From contig CAMLYL010000013.1 in the NCBI GenBank assembly GCA_946491665.1, forward strand, positions 1-54,983: a stretch of 54,983 bases of DNA, in the 5' to 3' direction. Position numbers and translations under genes: made by a program. Origin of the DNA: an uncultured Lachnospiraceae bacterium. GTDB lineage: Bacteria; Bacillota; Clostridia; Lachnospirales; Lachnospiraceae. Below the pieces are notes generated by a model. It saw nothing but the letters and a program-made list of their open reading frames with translations, did no database searches and was not told the DNA's origin. Below, piece by piece: positions 26,446-34,972 of the stretch; the first letter of the stretch is position 1; each line of letters opens with the position of its first letter.

Positions 26446-28004
26446 AAAAAGATAGAAGAATAAACAGAAAAGGGATGTCAGTCTGCGCTCTGTGTGTTAT
26501 GCTGTCTGCAGGATCTGTGTATTTGGGCGGCTGCGGCCGTTCGGCGGATGACAGCGCTGCCTTGCAGAAGGAGATGAGTGCAGCGGAAAATGTGGATTTT
26601 TCAGAGGAAAATACAGAGCAGGGAACGGAAACCGGTGATACGGGGGAAAAATACAGAAGTCCGGAACTGCAGGAATATAATCAGACAGCGGTGGATCATA
26701 TGCTGCAGGTGGAAAATAAGGGAGTGAATATCCAGAATCAGTCTGAAGGGGATTATATGGAGGCACTGGAGGATACATCCGGTGTCGGTGAAGTGGAATC
26801 ATGGCAGATGATTATGCGGGACCCGGAAACAGAATGGCAGTCCTGTGAGAATCTTCTTGATTTTTACTTTCAGTCATATCAGCCGGAGAAGCTGTATGTG
26901 TATGAAGGGAATGCGGATTCCCAGGATTATTTCAGCAGAACTGAAGAAATCGAATATGCCAAGATTGCCGGGAATGACCGGGATTTTGTGGTTGTGATGA
27001 ACTTTAAGCGCAGCTTGAGCGGAGAGGAGCCGCAGCAGTTTCTGGACAGACTGGAAACATGGGGAAATGTTTATACAGACGATTCCGGATCTGATTATCT
27101 GTACGGAAGCGCAGCCCTGCATATCAGGATGCCACGGGATTATGTCTGTGAACTGGTGGATATTGCGGATGCGGATACTGTGCTTGCGGCTTTTGCCCAG
27201 GCAGATCCTTCCCATGCGTCGGATTATGAGAATGCCCTCATACCTGTAATTCCCAGAACTGCGGAAACCGGGCGTTTCCGGGTTTCTGACGGAACTCTTC
27301 AGGTGACCTTTGACGGCGGTGAGGAATGGACAGATGTTCCTTTGAGCACGGATCTGCTTTTTGAGCGGGGAGATGAACGGGACGGCGCTCTAACGCAGGT
27401 TCAGGACGGCAGCTATACCGTATCGGAGGATCTGGCGGCTATTGCCTATGGCGGCAGCCCGTCCATGCCGGTCAGTGTGATTCTCAGTACAGACGGCGGT
27501 CAGAGCTGGGAGAAGGTTACTGTTCCCGCGGAAACCAGCAGCGCCCGGCAGCTGTTCTTATGCAGGGCAGGACAGAGTGATACACTTTATCTTGTTGCCA
27601 CCAGAGAGCGATCTATGAGTTTTGAGGGAGAGAGTCTCTGTGTTTCCACTGATAAAGGCCGGACCTGGAGCCAGGTGGACTCCCGGTATAAGGGGGAACC
27701 CTATCATTTTACAGATATTGATGCATCTTTTACAGATGAGAACACCGGTTTTCTGTGTATGCGGGACTCTCAGGCTCCCAGTATGCTGTATACTGTGGAT
27801 GGGGGAAATCACTGGCTGGAAGCGCAGTTTGATACGCTTCCCCAGGGATATACAATGGCTTATGCGCCCCGGACCTGCGAGGAGGGGCTGGAGCTTTATG
27901 TAGGTAGGGACGGTTATACAAAATACAGCGGCAGCATGTACCGGATGATCAGTACAGACGGCGGCGTGTCCTGGAAGGCGGCCGGGGAATACTATTTCAA
28001 ATAA
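26442..28004 (+). CDS. Lipoprotein with BNR/Asp-box propeller repeats
   Basis: A 520-residue secreted lipoprotein: signal peptide ending in the lipobox LGGC (Cys31), then an acidic linker. A middle part (about 80-280) has no recognised domain. The C-terminal half has five Asp-box-like repeats (x-x-D-x-G-x-x-W) near residues 290, 348, 402, 451 and 504, as in sialidases, Ycf48 and VPS10-type propellers. Sialidase catalytic residues were not identified, so a binding or sensor role is as likely as enzymatic. It is translationally coupled to the membrane XRE regulator upstream; a shared signalling role is inference. Confidence 0.75.
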   Translation: MKKDRRINRKGMSVCALCVMLSAGSVYLGGCGRSADDSAALQKEMSAAENVDFSEENTEQGTETGDTGEKYRSPELQEYNQTAVDHMLQVENKGVNIQNQSEGDYMEALEDTSGVGEVESWQMIMRDPETEWQSCENLLDFYFQSYQPEKLYVYEGNADSQDYFSRTEEIEYAKIAGNDRDFVVVMNFKRSLSGEEPQQFLDRLETWGNVYTDDSGSDYLYGSAALHIRMPRDYVCELVDIADADTVLAAFAQADPSHASDYENALIPVIPRTAETGRFRVSDGTLQVTFDGGEEWTDVPLSTDLLFERGDERDGALTQVQDGSYTVSEDLAAIAYGGSPSMPVSVILSTDGGQSWEKVTVPAETSSARQLFLCRAGQSDTLYLVATRERSMSFEGESLCVSTDKGRTWSQVDSRYKGEPYHFTDIDASFTDENTGFLCMRDSQAPSMLYTVDGGNHWLEAQFDTLPQGYTMAYAPRTCEEGLELYVGRDGYTKYSGSMYRMISTDGGVSWKAAGEYYFK

Positions 28005-28031
28005 ACAGATAAAGGAAGGACTATATTTCTG

Positions 28032-28406
28032 ATGTTTTTTATCATGGGAATCTCAGACGGTGAGAAAAGATTCAATTTTACCCAGGTGATGATCTGCAGC
28101 ATCTGCGGAAAATATGGCAGATGCGAGGTTTTTATGACTTATACTTATCTGAGTCTGTTCTTTATTCCGTGTTTCCGGTGGAACCGGCATTATTATGTGC
28201 GGATGACCTGCTGCAATGCCCTTTATGAGCTGGATCCGGAGGTGGGAAGAAGGATTGCCAGGGGAGAGAATGTGGAGATCCGGGAGTCAGACCTGACCCG
28301 TGTGTCCGGAGGGGGACGAAGAATGGGGCGCAGGTGCCCGAACTGCGGGTTTTCCACGGAAGAGAATTTCGAGTACTGTCCGCACTGCGGCAGACGGATG
28401 GAATAG
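28032..28406 (+). CDS. Zinc-ribbon domain protein, small
   Basis: A 124-residue protein with two zinc-binding parts: an N-terminal CSICGKYG knuckle (about residues 21-28) paired with a MTCCNALYELDPEVGRRIARGE middle region, and a C-terminal zinc ribbon with CPNCG and CPHCG (about 103-122). Between them lies a hydrophobic TYLSLFFIPCF segment that may associate with membrane. Function is unknown; relatives are common in clostridia. AAGGAAGGA precedes ATG 28032. It follows the lipoprotein gene by 27 bases and may be in the same transcript. Confidence 0.7.
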   Translation: MFFIMGISDGEKRFNFTQVMICSICGKYGRCEVFMTYTYLSLFFIPCFRWNRHYYVRMTCCNALYELDPEVGRRIARGENVEIRESDLTRVSGGGRRMGRRCPNCGFSTEENFEYCPHCGRRME

Positions 28407-28479
28407 AATTCAGGTAGCCAAAACCAGTTTTTTGCGCTATACTGTTCTTAAAAAAAGAATATTTGCAGGAGAAAAGTAA

Positions 28480-30111
28480 ATGGAACGGTATCAGGGAAAA
28501 AGTGTGTTCGGAGGGATCGCCATCGGGTGTCTTCGTCTGCACAGAAAAGATGAGCAACAGGTGACACGTAAAAAGGTGGAGGAGCCTGCCAGAGAGAAGG
28601 AACGGTTTCTGGCTGCCAGGGATACGGCGGTAGAACAGCTTCAGGGACTGTATGAGAAGGCTCTGAAGGAAGTGGGAGAGTCCAACGCGGCGATTTTTGA
28701 AATTCATCAGATGATGCTGGCGGATGATGATTATCTGGATTCTGTTACAAATATTATCGAAGGCCAGGGCGTCAACGCGGAGTATGCAGTCGCTGTGACC
28801 AGTGAGAATTTTTCCAATATGTTTGCGTCCATGGACGACGAGTATATGAAGGCCAGGGCTGCGGATGTGAAAGATATTTCCGAGCGGGTGATTGCTGTTT
28901 TGAGCGGACAGCAGGACGGTCTGCTTCAGTCAGATGAGCCCTGTATCATTGTGGCGGACGATCTGGCTCCCAGCGAAACGGTTCAAATGGATAAGGAGAA
29001 GGTTCTCGCTTTTGTGACAGTTCACGGGTCGGTGAATTCTCATACGGCGATTCTTGCGCGCACCATGGGCATACCGGCGCTGATCGGAACCAGTCTGGAT
29101 CTGGATGCCGGGCTGAACGGCAGACAGGCAGTGGTGGACGGAAATGCCGGATACCTTTATGTGGATCCTGATGAGGAGACCATGGAGAGGATGATGGATC
29201 TTCGCAGGGAAGAGGAGGAACGGAAGAAGCTGCTCCTGGAGCTGAAGAATAAGGAAAGTGTGACTCTGGACGGAAAGCACGTAATGACATATGCCAATAT
29301 CGGGGACATGAAGGATCTTGCTCTGGTTCTGGAAAACGGAGCTGAGGGAATCGGGCTGTTCCGGAGCGAATTTATTTATCTGGAGAGTCAGACATTCCCC
29401 ACAGAGGAGGAGCAGTTTAAGATTTACAAAACGGTGGCGGAGACTATGGCCGGCAAACGGGTGATTATCCGTACTCTGGACATCGGAGCGGATAAGCAGT
29501 GTGATTATTTTGAACTGGCGAAGGAAGACAATCCGGCTATGGGACTGCGGGCTATCCGGATCTGTCTGACAAGGCCGGAAATTTTCAAGACACAGTTAAG
29601 AGCCCTGTTCCGGGCCAGCGCTTACGGAAAGATTGCTGTTATGTATCCGATGATTACTTCGGTTTCTGAGGTGAAGAAGATTCAGGAGATTGTGGCTGAG
29701 GTGAAGCGTGAGCTGACTGAGGAGAAGATCAGTTACGGTCAGGTGGAGCAGGGCATTATGATTGAAACTCCTGCGGCGGCCATGATCAGTGATCTGCTGG
29801 CGAAGGAAGTGGATTTCTTCAGTATCGGTACAAATGATCTGACACAGTATCTGCTGGCCATTGACCGTCAGAATCAGACTCTGGATGATTTTTATGATTC
29901 GCATCATCCGGCAGTGCTGCGCATGATTAAGCTGACGGTGGAGAATGCTCATAAAGAGGGTATCTGGTGCGGTATCTGCGGTGAGCTGGGGGCCGATCTC
30001 TCTCTGACCAGACAGTTTCTGGCCATGGGAGTGGACGAGTTATCCGTTTCACCGGGGCGGATTCTTCCGATCCGGAAGATTATCAGGGAAACAGACACGA
30101 CTGCGCTGTAA
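28480..30111 (+). CDS. ptsI: Phosphoenolpyruvate-protein phosphotransferase (PTS enzyme I)
   Basis: Enzyme I, 543 residues, takes phosphate from phosphoenolpyruvate and passes it to HPr, starting sugar uptake. The N-terminal half has the swivelling His domain with the active site in VNSHTAILAR (His188). The C-terminal TIM barrel has IGLFRSEF, the NPAMGLRAIR segment, and IGTNDLTQY. The GICGEL segment carries the acid-base Cys500. All catalytic features are intact. GCAGGAG precedes ATG 28480. No ptsH is adjacent, unlike many Firmicutes, and repeat copy 4 follows the stop. Confidence 0.95.
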   Translation: MERYQGKSVFGGIAIGCLRLHRKDEQQVTRKKVEEPAREKERFLAARDTAVEQLQGLYEKALKEVGESNAAIFEIHQMMLADDDYLDSVTNIIEGQGVNAEYAVAVTSENFSNMFASMDDEYMKARAADVKDISERVIAVLSGQQDGLLQSDEPCIIVADDLAPSETVQMDKEKVLAFVTVHGSVNSHTAILARTMGIPALIGTSLDLDAGLNGRQAVVDGNAGYLYVDPDEETMERMMDLRREEEERKKLLLELKNKESVTLDGKHVMTYANIGDMKDLALVLENGAEGIGLFRSEFIYLESQTFPTEEEQFKIYKTVAETMAGKRVIIRTLDIGADKQCDYFELAKEDNPAMGLRAIRICLTRPEIFKTQLRALFRASAYGKIAVMYPMITSVSEVKKIQEIVAEVKRELTEEKISYGQVEQGIMIETPAAAMISDLLAKEVDFFSIGTNDLTQYLLAIDRQNQTLDDFYDSHHPAVLRMIKLTVENAHKEGIWCGICGELGADLSLTRQFLAMGVDELSVSPGRILPIRKIIRETDTTAL

Positions 30112-30119
30112 GAGCGGAA

Positions 30120-30148
30120 TGCGCCAAGACCCGTGAGCGGGTCTTGAA
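30120..30148. repeat. Dispersed repeat, copy 4 (second hairpin only)
   Basis: Only the final part of the repeat is present: a short GCGCC and the perfect hairpin AAGACCCG-TGAG-CGGGTCTT (30126-30145). It begins 9 bases after the ptsI stop and could serve as its terminator, though no T-run follows. Confidence 0.75.
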
Positions 30149-30232
30149 TCGGATTAAAAGAAATACGGCGGCGGAATAACACTTTTCAGGTTTTTTTCAT
30201 ATGATGAATCAGAATAGATGAAGGAGATCAAT

Positions 30233-31294
30233 ATGAAAAGAGCTTTGAAAATCTGCACAGCAGTTCTGGTATGTGTGGCGCTTTGTGCGGTTATGCTTAT
30301 GGCCGGCTGCGGAAAAACTGAAAATGAAAATACATTGTCGGGAGAGCCGGAGCAGGGAGCTTCGGCTTCATCCGATGAGAAGGAAATGGTAACTGTTACT
30401 CTGAATGAGGTGGCCCATTCCATTTTTTATGCTCCCATGTATGTGGCTATAGAGGAAGGCTATTTTGAGGAGGAGGGCATAGAGCTGGATCTGGTCTGCG
30501 GTTTTGGCGCCGACAAGGTGATGACAGCTGTGCTTTCCGGAGAAGCAGATATCGGATTTATGGGACCGGAGACAACGGTATATACGGCAAATGAAGGTTC
30601 GGGAGATCAGGTGGTGAATTTTGCGCAGCTGACTCAGAGAGCGGGCAATTTCCTGGTGGCCAGAGAGCAGGCGGATGATTTTGAGTGGTCGGATCTGATC
30701 GGAAAGGATGTTCTGGGCGGCCGTGCAGGCGGAATGCCGGAGATGGTATTTGAGTATGTTTTGAAGCAGAATGGTATCGATCCGGCGGAAGTCAATATTG
30801 ATCAGAGCATCGATTTCGGTTCCACGGCGGCTGCTTTTGCCGGCGGTCAGGGAGAATATACTGTGGAGTTTGAGCCGTCGGCTACGGCTCTGGAACAGGA
30901 AGGATCCGGATATGTAATTGCTTCTGTCGGGGTGGACTCCGGTTATGTTCCCTATACGGCATTTTCAGCCAGAGAGAGCTATATCGAGGAGCATCCGGAT
31001 GTGATTCAGGCGTTTACGAATGCGCTTCAGATGGGCATGGACTATGTGACTGCGCACACTCCGGAAGAGATTGCGGAGGCGATTCAGCCGCAGTTTGAGG
31101 AGACAGATCTGGAAACGATTACCACGATTGTCAGCCGCTATCAGGAGCAGGATACGTGGAAATCAGATCTGATTTTCACGGAAGACAGTTATAATCTGCT
31201 GCTGGATATCCTGGAGAGCGCCGATCAGCTTTCCCAGCGGCCGGAGTATGCGCGGCTGGTGGATACTTCTTTTGCAGAAGAGGCGGCAAAATAG
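30233..31294 (+). CDS. ABC transporter solute-binding lipoprotein, SsuA/NMT1-like, orphan
   Basis: A 353-residue lipoprotein with a signal peptide ending in LMAGC (Cys26) and a mature part of the SsuA/THI5 (NMT1) family, which binds aliphatic sulfonates, pyrimidine precursors, taurine or nitrate-like ligands. The APMYVAIEEGYFEEEGI segment and the GADKVMTAVLSGEADIGFMG core are diagnostic. The ligand cannot be inferred. ATG 30233 is used because AAGGAG stands 7 bases upstream; an ATG at 30218 precedes that site. No permease or ATPase gene is adjacent, so the transporter partners must lie elsewhere. Confidence 0.85.
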   Translation: MKRALKICTAVLVCVALCAVMLMAGCGKTENENTLSGEPEQGASASSDEKEMVTVTLNEVAHSIFYAPMYVAIEEGYFEEEGIELDLVCGFGADKVMTAVLSGEADIGFMGPETTVYTANEGSGDQVVNFAQLTQRAGNFLVAREQADDFEWSDLIGKDVLGGRAGGMPEMVFEYVLKQNGIDPAEVNIDQSIDFGSTAAAFAGGQGEYTVEFEPSATALEQEGSGYVIASVGVDSGYVPYTAFSARESYIEEHPDVIQAFTNALQMGMDYVTAHTPEEIAEAIQPQFEETDLETITTIVSRYQEQDTWKSDLIFTEDSYNLLLDILESADQLSQRPEYARLVDTSFAEEAAK

Positions 31295-31303
31295 AATATC
31301 AGC

Positions 31304-31347
31304 AAAAGCCTGGAGCGGAACATGATTTTGCCGCTTCAGGCTTTTTT
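31304..31347 (+). terminator. Intrinsic terminator after the solute-binding protein
   Basis: AAAAGCCTGGAGCGG (31304-31318) pairs with 31331-31345 through one wobble, followed by T-rich sequence (31342-31347). It separates the convergent oxidoreductase gene. Confidence 0.8.
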
Positions 31348-32321
31348 CAGATGGAATATACGCGGTTCTTTTCCAGAATTTTAACTGCCTCCAGGCTGAT
31401 TTCCAGCATTTTTTCTGCTGTGTCAAAATCGTTTTCTTCAATCATCCGCCGAAATGCCTGAAATTCATAAAACAGGCGGTGTTTTCCCTCGTGAAATTCA
31501 AAGACGGTGCTGTTTTTCTGATTATCAATCAGTTCATAGCTTTCAATCTGATTCATGGGAACTGAAATTCGGATGCAGCCCCGGGTGCCCTGGATGGAGG
31601 AACTGACCGGAGCCTGACAGTCTTTGGCGGCGATGGCCGCTGCCTGGAAGCCGGTGCCGTGTTCTCTGCCGTACTGCAGCGTGAGAATTCCGCTGGTGTC
31701 GATCCCACGTTCCACATTGGCAAAATACCGGGCGGAAAGAGGTTTGCCGAACAGCCCCAGAATGGCATGAAGATTATAGATATTCAGATCCATCAGAGCG
31801 CCGCCTGCGCATTTCGGATCAAAAGCCGGGGCGATACGCCCTTCACAAAATGCGTCATAACGGGAGGAATACTGGCAGAATTGAAAACTGACGAGTCTGA
31901 TTTCCCCCAGCAGAGGAAGCTTTTCGGCGATGGAACGGCAGGCAGGCGTGTAATGCAGACTCATGGCTTCTGCCAGAATACATTTTTGTTCCCGGGCCAG
32001 AAGGATAAGATCTTCCAGCTGTGCGGATGTGACAGTAATCGGTTTTTCCACAATAACATGCTTATGATGCAGCAGGGCTTCTCTGGCGAATTCATAGTGA
32101 AGATGATTGGGGATGGCAATATATACAGTATCAATGTCTGCCCCCAGAAACTCCCGATAGTCAAAAAAGCATCCGTTCAGATGGTATGTTCTGCAGAGCT
32201 TTTCCGTCTTTTCAACGGAATGGGCAGTTCCCAGAATATAAATTTTTTCCGGATTGATCAGATGAATCATGGGGAGAACCTCATGTACGATCAGCCCGGT
32301 TCCGACAATTCCAAGACGCAT
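31347..32321 (-). CDS. Gfo/Idh/MocA family oxidoreductase
   Basis: A 324-residue NAD(P)-dependent dehydrogenase family protein, acting usually on sugars or sugar derivatives. The N-terminal Rossmann fold has GIVGTGLI, and EKPITV, the key Lys-containing motif, follows near residue 93. The C-terminal half is the alpha/beta substrate-binding domain with GGALMDLNIYNLH. Substrate unknown; relatives include trans-1,2-dihydrobenzene-1,2-diol-like and scyllo-inositol enzymes. A good promoter and a palindrome precede it (32350-32396). It is a single gene on the minus strand. Confidence 0.88.
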   Translation of the reverse strand: MRLGIVGTGLIVHEVLPMIHLINPEKIYILGTAHSVEKTEKLCRTYHLNGCFFDYREFLGADIDTVYIAIPNHLHYEFAREALLHHKHVIVEKPITVTSAQLEDLILLAREQKCILAEAMSLHYTPACRSIAEKLPLLGEIRLVSFQFCQYSSRYDAFCEGRIAPAFDPKCAGGALMDLNIYNLHAILGLFGKPLSARYFANVERGIDTSGILTLQYGREHGTGFQAAAIAAKDCQAPVSSSIQGTRGCIRISVPMNQIESYELIDNQKNSTVFEFHEGKHRLFYEFQAFRRMIEENDFDTAEKMLEISLEAVKILEKNRVYSI

Positions 32322-32349
32322 GGATACGGCTCCTTTCCGAAATATAATA

Positions 32350-32365
32350 AATAACAGTTGTTATT
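32350..32365. promoter_or_regulatory. Palindrome at the oxidoreductase start point, operator candidate
   Basis: AATAACA-GT-TGTTATT is a perfect 7+7 dyad overlapping the predicted start point of the minus-strand promoter. The dyad extends on both sides with one bulged A. Half-sites resemble those at 13868-13886. Confidence 0.4.
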
Positions 32366-32367
32366 TT

Positions 32368-32396
32368 ATTATAGAAAAGGCACACAGGATATGCAA
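32368..32396 (-). promoter_or_regulatory. Predicted promoter of the Gfo/Idh/MocA gene
   Basis: On the minus strand TTGCAT (complement of 32391-32396), a 17-base spacer, and a perfect TATAAT (complement of 32368-32373). Confidence 0.65.
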
Positions 32397-32409
32397 CTGA
32401 AAAAACAAC

Positions 32410-32456
32410 CCTTTACTTTAAAAATTTACTGTGTTAAAATTTCACTTAAGTAAAGG
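32410..32456. promoter_or_regulatory. Promoter flanked by inverted repeat, upstream of yerC-like gene
   Basis: TTTACT (32412-32417), 17 bases and TAAAAT (32435-32440) form a promoter. It is flanked by CCTTTACTT (32410-32418) and its complement AAGTAAAGG (32448-32456); the left arm covers the -35 box. As the downstream product is TrpR-like, autoregulation is possible. Confidence 0.45.
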
Positions 32457-32518
32457 ATGGGAGCTGTCCACAGAAGTGTCTGGCAGATGTGGCCTGTGGA
32501 TCATGAAGGAGGAATTGT

Positions 32519-32812
32519 ATGAATCAGAAAATCAGAACGGAAGCAGTCGATCATTTGTTTGAGGCTATTCTTTCTCTGAAGAATAAAGAAGAATGCTACA
32601 TTTTTTTTGAGGATGTTTGTACGATCAATGAGCTTTTGTCTCTGTCACAGCGCTATGAAGTAGCCCGTATGCTGCGGGAGCACAGGACTTATCTGGATAT
32701 TGCAGAAAAGACGGGAGCTTCTACGGCAACCATCAGCCGGGTGAATCGTTCTCTGAATTACGGAAATGACGGTTATGATATGGTTTTTGCCCGGCTGAAT
32801 CAGAAGGAGTAA
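32519..32812 (+). CDS. YerC/YecD family TrpR-related DNA-binding protein
   Basis: A 97-residue all-helical protein of the Trp-repressor superfamily (YerC). The helix-turn-helix is YLDIAEKTGASTATISRVNRSL (about residues 61-82); the middle helices form the dimer core. The ligand of YerC proteins is not known, and tryptophan genes are not nearby. AAGGAGG lies 6 bases before ATG 32519. A terminator follows, so it is a single-gene unit with its own promoter. Confidence 0.88.
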   Translation: MNQKIRTEAVDHLFEAILSLKNKEECYIFFEDVCTINELLSLSQRYEVARMLREHRTYLDIAEKTGASTATISRVNRSLNYGNDGYDMVFARLNQKE

Positions 32813-32848
32813 TATCTGTCATTCTGTTTGTTCGCAATATTTTCTATT

Positions 32849-32878
32849 TCGACTCCGTTTTTATGGAGTCGATTTTTT
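32849..32878 (+). terminator. Intrinsic terminator after yerC-like gene
   Basis: TCGACTCC (32849-32856) pairs with GGAGTCGA (32865-32872), followed by TTTTTT. Confidence 0.85.
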
Positions 32879-32919
32879 GTTTCATGGGGAAATTTTTATA
32901 ATATATTCCTTAAATCCTA

Positions 32920-32948
32920 TTGACATAAGGGGAATACTATGATATCCT
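32920..32948 (+). promoter_or_regulatory. Predicted promoter of nifS-nifU
   Basis: A perfect TTGACA (32920-32925), 17 bases, then TATCCT (32943-32948). The sequences AAATCCTA before the -35 box and after the start point are direct repeats, which could be an Rrf2-type regulator site; that is speculation. Confidence 0.6.
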
Positions 32949-33032
32949 GCACATAGATAAAAATCCTACTAAAACAATATGATTACAGAAGAATAGTTCC
33001 GGAAGGTTCTGTGATAGAAAGAGAGTATAATT

Positions 33033-34220
33033 ATGAAAGTATATTTTGATAATGCGGCAACTACGGCTATGAATCCGGCGGCGCTGGACGCTGTGATTCC
33101 TGCGCTGACAGAGACTTATGCCAATGCGTCCAGCCTGCATACGCCGGGACAGGAGGCAAAGGAAAAACTGGAGCGGGCCAGAGAAGAGATCGCGGCCTGC
33201 ATCGGCGCGGAGCCCCGTGAGATAATTTTTACATCAGGAGGAAGTGAGGCTGATAATCAGGCAATCCGTTCTGCGGCTCAGTGGGGCGCCAAAAGAAATA
33301 AAAAGCATATTATTTCCACAAAGTTTGAACATCATGCGGTTCTTCATACTCTTCAGAAGCTGGAGAAAGAGGGGTTTGAAGTGACTTATCTGGATGTACA
33401 TGAGGATGGGATCGTACGGGTGGAAGAACTGGAAGCGGAGATCCGCCCGGATACCTGCCTGGTGACTGTGATGTATGCCAACAACGAGATCGGAAGTATT
33501 CAGCCGGTGGCGGAAATTGGCGCCCTGTGCAGGGAGAGGAAGATATTTTTCCATACAGATGCAGTACAGGCAGTGGGGCACCTGGACATTAATGTAAAGG
33601 AGCAGAACATAGACATGCTTTCCCTTTCCGCACATAAATTCCATGGCCCCAAGGGGATCGGCTGTCTTTACGTCCGCAGGGGCGTTGCCCTTTTCAGTCT
33701 GATTGAGGGAGGTGCTCAGGAGCGGGGGAAAAGAGCCGGGACGGAAAATATTCCGGCGATTCTCGGTATGGCGGCAGCGCTGAAAGATATTCTGGCCAAA
33801 AGGGAAAGGAATGAGACGAAAATTTCTGCTATGCGTGACCGGCTGATCGAAGGCCTGTCAGGAATTCCACATTCCAGGCTTAACGGACATCCTGTCAGAC
33901 GGCTTCCGGGCAATGTGAGTTTCTGCTTTGAGGGCATAGAGGGAGAATCCCTTCTTCTGATGCTGGATATGAAGGGAATTGCGGCATCGTCAGGATCGGC
34001 ATGTACATCGGGATCCCTGGATCCGTCTCATGTGCTGCTGGCTATCGGACTTCCTCATGAGATTGCTCATGGATCTCTGCGTCTGACACTGTCAGAGTAT
34101 AATACGATGGAGGAAGTAGAATATGTGATCCGGGAGGTGCCGGCTGTTGTTGAATATCTGAGAAATATGTCGCCCGTTTGGGAGGAACTGGAGAAAGGAG
34201 AAAGAGAACATGTTATATAG
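33033..34220 (+). CDS. nifS: Cysteine desulfurase, NifS/IscS type
   Basis: A 395-residue PLP enzyme that takes sulfur from cysteine and supplies it as persulfide to the NifU scaffold. The PLP lysine is Lys202 in LSAHKFHGPKG. The catalytic cysteine is Cys324 in SSGSACTSG, on the flexible loop. The EHHAVL and HTDAVQAVG motifs are present. All active-site features are canonical. The nifU gene starts 11 bases before the stop, so the products are coupled. No IscR or SUF genes are adjacent. Confidence 0.93.
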   Translation: MKVYFDNAATTAMNPAALDAVIPALTETYANASSLHTPGQEAKEKLERAREEIAACIGAEPREIIFTSGGSEADNQAIRSAAQWGAKRNKKHIISTKFEHHAVLHTLQKLEKEGFEVTYLDVHEDGIVRVEELEAEIRPDTCLVTVMYANNEIGSIQPVAEIGALCRERKIFFHTDAVQAVGHLDINVKEQNIDMLSLSAHKFHGPKGIGCLYVRRGVALFSLIEGGAQERGKRAGTENIPAILGMAAALKDILAKRERNETKISAMRDRLIEGLSGIPHSRLNGHPVRRLPGNVSFCFEGIEGESLLLMLDMKGIAASSGSACTSGSLDPSHVLLAIGLPHEIAHGSLRLTLSEYNTMEEVEYVIREVPAVVEYLRNMSPVWEELEKGEREHVI

Positions 34221-34638
34221 TGAAAAAGTAATGGATCATTTTCAGAATCCCAGAAATGTGGGAAAGATTGAGGACGCTGACGGAGTCGGAGAAGTGGGGA
34301 ATGCCAAATGCGGCGATATTATGAAGATGTATCTGAAAATTGATGAAAATCAGGTGATTACGGACTGCAGGTTCAATACATTCGGCTGTGGATCTGCCAT
34401 AGCCACAAGTTCTATGGCAACGGAAATGATTAAGGGAAAAACAGTCAGTGAGGCCATGGAACTGTCCAATCAGGCAGTCGTGGAAGCGCTGGATGGTCTT
34501 CCGGCCCATAAAATCCATTGTTCCGTGCTGGCGGAGGAAGCAGTAAAAGCCGCAGTAAAGGACTATTATGACCGCAATGGAATTTCCTACGATCCGAAGC
34601 TGTTCGAAAAGGCCTGCGGCTGTGAACACTGCAGCTGA
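34210..34638 (+). CDS. nifU: NifU/IscU-type Fe-S scaffold with extra C-terminal cysteines
   Basis: A 142-residue scaffold. Three IscU cysteines are present: Cys34 (KCGD), Cys60 (GCGS) and Cys104 (KIHCS), with Asp36 and the LPxxK-like motif LPAHK. It receives sulfur from NifS and assembles 2Fe-2S or 4Fe-4S clusters. The end carries an additional CGCEHC tail (Cys136, Cys138, Cys141) not found in E. coli IscU; its role is unknown. AAAGGAG precedes ATG 34210 inside the nifS end. Confidence 0.93.
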   Translation: MLYSEKVMDHFQNPRNVGKIEDADGVGEVGNAKCGDIMKMYLKIDENQVITDCRFNTFGCGSAIATSSMATEMIKGKTVSEAMELSNQAVVEALDGLPAHKIHCSVLAEEAVKAAVKDYYDRNGISYDPKLFEKACGCEHCS

Positions 34639-34666
34639 GTACAGGTACAGGGCAGCATTCCGGTCA

Positions 34667-34972
34667 TTACAGAAATAATTCCAGTATATACACGACCGCG
34701 CAGGACAGAACCGCGACCTGGAACAGACTGCGCCCGAACCAGGCCAGAATAATGCCGGTGATCAGAGCCGCCAGCCCCGCAATGGGGCTGTTGGTGGCTT
34801 CCACGATTGCGGGAAAAGTCATAACGGCAAGCGTCACGTAGGGCACATAGTATAAAAAGGAGCGGATGGTTCTGTTTTTGATTTCCTTTCGAATCAGTGT
34901 AAGGGGGAGAACCCGGATCAGGTAGGTAACCCCGAACATAACCAGTATATATATGTATATATTATGCTGCAT
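34667..34972 (-). CDS. azlD: AzlD, branched-chain amino acid export small subunit
   Basis: A 101-residue protein with four membrane helices, of the AzlD family. Together with AzlC it exports branched-chain amino acids and their analogues. The YLIRVLPLTLIRKEI segment near the start is diagnostic. Its ATG overlaps the end of azlC by 11 bases. The gene ends 28 bases from the convergent nifU. Confidence 0.9.
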   Translation of the reverse strand: MQHNIYIYILVMFGVTYLIRVLPLTLIRKEIKNRTIRSFLYYVPYVTLAVMTFPAIVEATNSPIAGLAALITGIILAWFGRSLFQVAVLSCAVVYILELFL

